From Rhodobacteraceae bacterium UBA1957 (lineage in GTDB: Bacteria > Pseudomonadota > Alphaproteobacteria > Rhodobacterales > Rhodobacteraceae), in contig DDEJ01000057.1 of the NCBI GenBank assembly GCA_002336405.1, positions 1-28,317 on the forward strand: 28,317 bases of DNA, written 5' to 3'. Of this stretch, positions 24,001-28,317 are shown piece after piece (within the stretch, counting starts at the first letter, position 1; every line of letters starts with the position of its first letter). The notes under the pieces are model-generated. The model searched no databases and was not told the origin of the DNA. It saw only the letters and a program-made list of their open reading frames with translations. A program made the translations under genes and the position numbers.

Positions 24001-25578
24001 TTAAGATTTCTGAAACATGGCGAGCATCCGCCGTGTCACGAGGAAGCCCCCAAAAATGTTAATTCCTGCCATAAAGACCGCCAGGGCACCCAATACAATC
24101 ACCAACCACGAGCCAGATCCAATCTGAATTAGCGCGCCGAGGATGATTATTGACGAGATTGCATTCGTCACCGCCATCAGTGGCGTGTGCAGGGAGTGGC
24201 TGACATTCCAGATCACTTGAAAACCCACAAAAACTGCCAGTACAAACACAATAAAATGCTGCATGAAACTCGCGGGCGCATACAGTCCAACCAGAAGTAT
24301 CAGCGCCGCTCCGATAGACAACAAACCGACCTGTTGTTGCGTTGTTTTTTTAAAGGCTGCAGTCTCGGCTGCACGTTTTTCTTCAGCTGTTGGCTCTTTG
24401 GGCGCCTCTTTTTTGGGTGCGGCTGCTATCGCACTGATTTTGGGTGGTGGTGGCGGGAAGGTCACGGCGCCCGCATGGGTCACCGTGGCCCCCCGAATCA
24501 CGTCATCTTCCATGTTGTGATTGATCTCACCGGCTTTGTCAGGTGTTAAATCCGTCAACATATGGCGTATATTATTTGCATATAGTGTCGAGGCCTGCGC
24601 GGCCATTCGGCTTGGGAAATCCGTATATCCGACAATCGTCACTCCGTTCGGCGAAACAATTTTCTCATCCATAACCGTCAGGTCACAATTGCCGCCTTTT
24701 TCCGCCGCAAGATCGATAACAACCGATCCAGGCTTCATCGCAGCAACCATATCCTCAAGCCAAAGCTTTGGAGCGTCGCGGCCAGGAATTAGCGCTGTGG
24801 TAATTACAATATCGATCTCGGGTGCAAGTGCGCGAAATTTTTCAAGTTGTTTCTCCCGAAACTCCGGGCTGGACGGCGCGGCATAGCCCCCCGTCTTCGC
24901 CCCGTCTTGGACGTTTTGATCCTCAAAATCTAAAAAGACAAACTCGGCGCCCATCGACTCGATCTGCTCTGCCACTTCCGGACGTACGTCGAACGCATAT
25001 GTGATGGCCCCAAGCGAAGTTGCCGTGCCGATCGCCGCCAAACCGGCAACGCCCGCGCCAACAATCAGCACTTTGGCTGGCGGTACTTTGCCCGCCGCCG
25101 TCACCTGACCGGTAAAGAACCGACCAAAATTATTACTGGCTTCGATCACGGCGCGGTAACCGGCGATATTGGCCATCGACGACAGCGCATCCATTTTCTG
25201 CGCCCGGCTGATGCGCGGCACCATGTCCATTGCGATCACGTTGGCGCCTTTTTTGGCCAGCAATTTCATTTGTTGTTCGTTTTGCGCCGGCCAAAAGAAC
25301 GAAATCAGGGTCTGGGATTTCTTGAGGCGCTTGGCTTCGGACTCATTGGGGGGGCGCACTTTGGCCACGATGTCAGACGTTTTCCACAAAGCGGCTGCTG
25401 TCGCAGCAATCTCCACACCTACATCGCGATAGGCTTGATCCGAAAACCCGGCAGCGCTGCCGGCACCAGTTTCAACCACGCAGTCAAAACCCAGCTTTTG
25501 CAATTGAAGCGCGCTGTCTGGTGTCATCGCAACACGTGCCTCTCCTTCAAATACTTCCCGCGGCGTTCCGATTTTCAA
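24001..25578 (-). CDS. pntA: NAD(P) transhydrogenase subunit alpha (fused type)
   Basis: A 525-residue protein with the NAD(H)-binding domain I (1-370; [10 protein letters not shown] start, Rossmann [12 protein letters not shown] at 173-184, DVRPEV at 197-202), a Pro/Ala/Lys linker (about 375-412) with five consecutive Pro, and a C-terminal membrane domain of four helices (about 417-515). This is the two-gene, E. coli-like form; some alphaproteobacteria such as Rhodospirillum split PntA in two. The start codon is TTG, with GGGGAGA seven bases upstream; the length fits the family. The upstream gap is unusually long (over 700 bases to the next gene). Confidence 0.96.
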   Translation of the reverse strand: MKIGTPREVFEGEARVAMTPDSALQLQKLGFDCVVETGAGSAAGFSDQAYRDVGVEIAATAAALWKTSDIVAKVRPPNESEAKRLKKSQTLISFFWPAQNEQQMKLLAKKGANVIAMDMVPRISRAQKMDALSSMANIAGYRAVIEASNNFGRFFTGQVTAAGKVPPAKVLIVGAGVAGLAAIGTATSLGAITYAFDVRPEVAEQIESMGAEFVFLDFEDQNVQDGAKTGGYAAPSSPEFREKQLEKFRALAPEIDIVITTALIPGRDAPKLWLEDMVAAMKPGSVVIDLAAEKGGNCDLTVMDEKIVSPNGVTIVGYTDFPSRMAAQASTLYANNIRHMLTDLTPDKAGEINHNMEDDVIRGATVTHAGAVTFPPPPPKISAIAAAPKKEAPKEPTAEEKRAAETAAFKKTTQQQVGLLSIGAALILLVGLYAPASFMQHFIVFVLAVFVGFQVIWNVSHSLHTPLMAVTNAISSIIILGALIQIGSGSWLVIVLGALAVFMAGINIFGGFLVTRRMLAMFQKS

Positions 25579-26302
25579 GTGTCTTTCTCCCCGAATTTAT
25601 GGTTTGGACTGGATGTTATGCAAACGGCCGATGCCTTTCAAACCACACAACACAACAAAAACAAAGATTTTTGAAACCCAAACCAAACTAAAGACTGTAA
25701 TATGGTCAACACGGCATCAAAATGCAAGATTGAAACCAATATTCAAAGCGCACGAGCACGCTTGGCCACTTGTACAAAATGGACGAAAATAACGCAGTGC
25801 CGGACACGAAACAGGCCTCTATTGCGGCAAATTACCACCCATATTGACGCCGATAACATCTGAACTCAGGAAAACCTTCCGCACGGCCATACGCGCCACC
25901 CTGCGACAAGAACGCGCAGGATGCGAATTTACTGGCACCCAACACGTAATCTTTCTGGCAACATTGACGACGCGCGCCAAGCTGACGGGGCACAAGACAT
26001 CAACATTGGCACAGCCAGTTAGACAGCCTCTTTGCTGCAAACTTTTTACAATCGTGACAAAATCAAGAGATCTGTAAGATGACCGCTGCCCCCACCTGTT
26101 GCCAACCGTTAGATGTAATTAAGCAACTGCCAACAGATTAAGCCATGCAATCAAAGCTCGTATGAAAATGCCATTATTCTGGCAAGCCACCACAAGGTCC
26201 TGTACGGATTGCAACAACCGGAATGGAAAATGCTTAAAGTGTCCAACCCAACCTTCATTCAAGGCTGCTTCTGGGCCTGAAACACCAATGAAAGAGGTCC
26301 AG
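25579..26302. other. Long divergent intergenic gap between pntA and the SDR gene
   Basis: These 724 bases contain no frame that looks coding; those of 60-77 codons have atypical composition and no clear Shine-Dalgarno. The part nearest pntA is A-rich on the plus strand (25640-25690). The SDR frame stays open upstream to 26162 and would add 47 residues with two CxxC pairs, but the Shine-Dalgarno sits later. The gap must hold promoters for pntAB and the SDR-kynU genes. A small RNA or a decayed gene cannot be excluded. Confidence 0.4.
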
Positions 26303-27052
26303 ATGACTTTATACGGCAAACACGCTTTGGTAACCGGTGGTGGCACCGGAATAGGACTGGCCATTGCCCAAAAACTGGCCCGTGAAGGAGCAAACGTCAC
26401 AATTACTGGCAGGCGCATTGAGGTTTTGAACCGCGCCAGCGGTCCATGCCTCTATCCAGCGGTTATGGATGTCACGGACGAAACTGCGGTGACCCAGACC
26501 GTGGCGGCCGCCGTTGCCACGCGTGGGCCGGTCCAGATCTGTGTTGCCAACGCCGGCATCGCTGAAGGCCGATCGCTGCATAAAACCGATATGGCCTTGT
26601 GGCGCCGTATCATGGCGACCAACCTCGATGGCGCGTTTTTAACGATGCGAGAGTGCTTTAAGTCAATGCGCGGTACCGATTGGGGGCGAGTAATTGCGAT
26701 ATCTTCGATCGCGGGGGTGCGCGGGCTCAAGGGGGCGGGCGCCTATGCGGCCTCAAAACACGGGGTTATCGGCATGATCCGCTCTTTCAGCGAAGACCAC
26801 ATCACCGAACCGTTTACGTTTAATGCAATTTGTCCAGGCTATGTCGAGACCCCAATCATCACGCAAAATATCGACCTAATGCAGAAAAAAGGCCTGTCAC
26901 AACAAGAGGCTATGGACATTATGATCAAAGCCAACCGCCACGCGCGTCTGATCGGCACCGACGAGATTGCCGCCACAGCGCTATGGCTGTGTGGCGATGG
27001 ATCACAAAGCGTCAATGGGCAAACTATTGAAATTGCCGGCGGCCAAGTATAG
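26303..27052 (+). CDS. SDR-family NAD(P)-dependent dehydrogenase/reductase
   Basis: A 249-residue classical short-chain dehydrogenase. It has the cofactor loop TGGGTGIG (11-18), NAG (83-85), structural Asn107, and catalytic Ser135, Tyr148 and Lys152 (YAASK), then PGYVETP. The basic GRR after beta-2 (residues 36-38) leaves NADP(H) possible. I chose the ATG at 26303, with AGAGG five bases upstream; an ATG at 26288 is also in frame. It lies 37 bases before kynureninase in the same direction, so co-transcription is likely. In related bacteria an SDR of 3-hydroxyacyl-CoA or hydroxybutyrate dehydrogenase type accompanies kynurenine/2-aminobenzoyl-CoA catabolism, so that is the best guess. The substrate is not visible from sequence. 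Confidence 0.88.
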   Translation: MTLYGKHALVTGGGTGIGLAIAQKLAREGANVTITGRRIEVLNRASGPCLYPAVMDVTDETAVTQTVAAAVATRGPVQICVANAGIAEGRSLHKTDMALWRRIMATNLDGAFLTMRECFKSMRGTDWGRVIAISSIAGVRGLKGAGAYAASKHGVIGMIRSFSEDHITEPFTFNAICPGYVETPIITQNIDLMQKKGLSQQEAMDIMIKANRHARLIGTDEIAATALWLCGDGSQSVNGQTIEIAGGQV

Positions 27053-27089
27053 GTCTAACGCTCTATTCTGGGCCCAATAAGGCAAATTA

Positions 27090-28283
27090 ATGACAAATTT
27101 CACCGCCACCAAATCTATGTTCCATATCCCTGAAGGGATGATATATCTCGATGGTAATTCGTTGGGGCCCCTGCCGAAAACTGCGGCCGCCCGCGTCGCT
27201 GAGACTGTCACACAACAATGGGGCGAGATGCTTATCACCGGGTGGAACAAAGCCGGGTGGATGGCGCAGCCGACGCTTGTCGGCGACCGGATTGCCAAAT
27301 TGATCGGCGCAGAGGCCGGACATGTGATGGTGGGCGATACTCTGTCGATAAAAGTCTATCAGGCGCTGGCCTCGGCACTTGAGATGCGGCCGGACCGCAA
27401 AATCATCTTGTCAGACAGTGGCAATTTCCCCTCTGACCTGTACATTGCCGAGGGTTTGATCGCATCACTGGATCGGGGTCACGAACTGCGCGTGGTGGCC
27501 CCCGAAGAGATCGAGGCCCATATTACCGAAGACGTTGCCGTCACTCTGATCACCGAAGTGGATTACCGCAGCGGTCGCCTGCATGATATGGCCAAGCTGA
27601 CCGCCAAAGCCCATGCCATGGGCGCCGTTACAGTGTGGGACTTGGCCCACAGCGCCGGCGCAATTGACGTCAATCTTGCCGCGGCAGCGGCAGATTTTGC
27701 CGTTGGATGCAGCTATAAATACCTTAACGGTGGCCCCGGCGCTCCCGGGTTTATATATGTCGCGCCGCGCCATGCCGAAACCGCGCGCCCAGCCTTATCA
27801 GGATGGCTTGGACATGACGCACCCTTTGCCTTTGAACAGAGCTACCGTGCCGGCGGCGGGATTGAGCGGATGCGCGTCGGTACGCCCCCGGTACTGGCGC
27901 TTGCCGCACTGGAAGCCGCGCTGGATGTCTGGGACATGACAACGATGGCAGAGATTCGCGCCCGCTCGGTGGCGTTGACGAGCCAGTTCATCGACGCGGT
28001 CGAGGCGCGCTGCCCGATGCTGACGCTAGCCAGCCCACGCAACCCAAACCTGCGCGGTTCACAGGTCTCATTTCGCTTTGCCCATGGCTATGCGGCTATG
28101 CAGGCGCTGATTGATCGCGGCGTTGTGGGCGATTTTCGCGCTCCTGATATCATGCGCTTTGGCTTTACCCCGCTGTATATCGACGCCGCTGATGTCGACG
28201 CGGCGGTGAATATCATCGCCGATGTCATGACCCACGACCTTTGGGACAAAGACATCTATAAAATCCGCGCCCGCGTCACATGA
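27090..28283 (+). CDS. kynU: Kynureninase
   Basis: A 397-residue PLP enzyme cleaving L-kynurenine to anthranilate and L-alanine in tryptophan breakdown. Landmarks: YLDGNSLGPLP (19-29), WGEMLITGWNKAGW (44-57), DSGNFPSDLY (109-118), WDLAHSAGA (183-191, with Asp184 near the PLP pyridine nitrogen), and SYKYLNGGPGAPGF (208-221) whose Lys210 is the expected Schiff-base lysine. The C-terminal FRAPDIMRFGFTPLY is also family-typical. AAGG stands seven bases before the ATG. Length is normal and the gene is complete, ending 34 bases from the window edge. Tryptophan 2,3-dioxygenase and anthranilate-processing genes are not in the window; they may lie to the right. Confidence 0.96.
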   Translation: MTNFTATKSMFHIPEGMIYLDGNSLGPLPKTAAARVAETVTQQWGEMLITGWNKAGWMAQPTLVGDRIAKLIGAEAGHVMVGDTLSIKVYQALASALEMRPDRKIILSDSGNFPSDLYIAEGLIASLDRGHELRVVAPEEIEAHITEDVAVTLITEVDYRSGRLHDMAKLTAKAHAMGAVTVWDLAHSAGAIDVNLAAAAADFAVGCSYKYLNGGPGAPGFIYVAPRHAETARPALSGWLGHDAPFAFEQSYRAGGGIERMRVGTPPVLALAALEAALDVWDMTTMAEIRARSVALTSQFIDAVEARCPMLTLASPRNPNLRGSQVSFRFAHGYAAMQALIDRGVVGDFRAPDIMRFGFTPLYIDAADVDAAVNIIADVMTHDLWDKDIYKIRARVT

Positions 28284-28317
28284 CCTTGGCGCGCTCTGAT
28301 CTCGCCTGCACCTGCAC

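Noticed and set aside
26162..26302. SDR starting at 26162 with an extra Cys-rich 47-residue segment
   Set aside because: Classical SDRs begin a few residues before the TGGGTGIG loop, and AGAGG directly precedes the ATG at 26303. Kept only as an observation.
1..28317. CRISPR array, prophage, toxin-antitoxin or defence island
   Set aside because: I saw no regularly spaced repeats, integrase, phage structural gene, toxin-antitoxin pair or defence-type nuclease; the gene content is core and accessory metabolism.

Overview
The window looks like a chromosomal segment of an alphaproteobacterium of the family Rhodobacteraceae, most likely the marine Roseobacter group. This is inferred from protein sequence: the ferredoxin-NADP reductase ends in the AFVG tail I know from Rhodobacter capsulatus FPR, the siroheme/sulfite block includes DUF2849 and DUF934 genes as in many alphaproteobacteria, and the IF-3, PntAB and DUF3422 proteins resemble those of the same family. 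GC is moderate, with AT-rich intergenic gaps. I found no rRNA, tRNA, CRISPR array, intact insertion sequence or prophage gene.

Layout. 1-515: no convincing gene. 516-3493 (-): a DctB/DctD-like two-component pair; the regulator has lost the Walker A lysine and the GAFTGA loop. 3557-4756 (+): an orphan cytochrome P450. 4784-5245 (-): an Lrp/AsnC regulator divergent from 5389-10799 (+), an assimilatory sulfate reduction block: cysG (siroheme synthesis), DUF2849, ferredoxin-type sulfite reductase, cysH (4Fe-4S APS/PAPS reductase), DUF934 and fpr. 11097-11795 (-): a GntR/FCD regulator with a TTG start. 12267-12812 (+): infC (IF-3), apparently starting at a non-standard AUA codon, followed by a strong terminator shared with the opposing genes.

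12893-21027 is a divergent peptide or N-acyl-amino-acid uptake and hydrolysis locus. On the minus strand a fused dipeptide ABC ATPase is followed by two M20 metallohydrolases (ArgE-like and aminoacylase/hippuricase-like). On the plus strand lie the periplasmic binding protein and two permeases. 21079-22371 (-): a DUF3422 membrane-anchored protein. 22546-25578 (-): pntAB, the proton-translocating transhydrogenase. 25579-26302 is a 0.7-kb gap. 26303-28283 (+): an SDR dehydrogenase and kynureninase (kynU), probably part of a tryptophan/kynurenine catabolic cluster continuing off the right edge.

Working together: the sulfur block makes its own cofactor (siroheme), reduces APS/PAPS to sulfite and then to sulfide, and encodes the flavoprotein that would pass NADPH electrons to ferredoxin. 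PntAB could help supply that NADPH (inference). The ABC system and hydrolases would import and cleave peptides or acylated amino acids. Most of the window is ordinary metabolism. The points most worth a second look are the AUA start of infC, the apparently ATPase-dead DctD-like regulator, and the two cysteine-free DUF proteins inside the sulfite-reduction operon.
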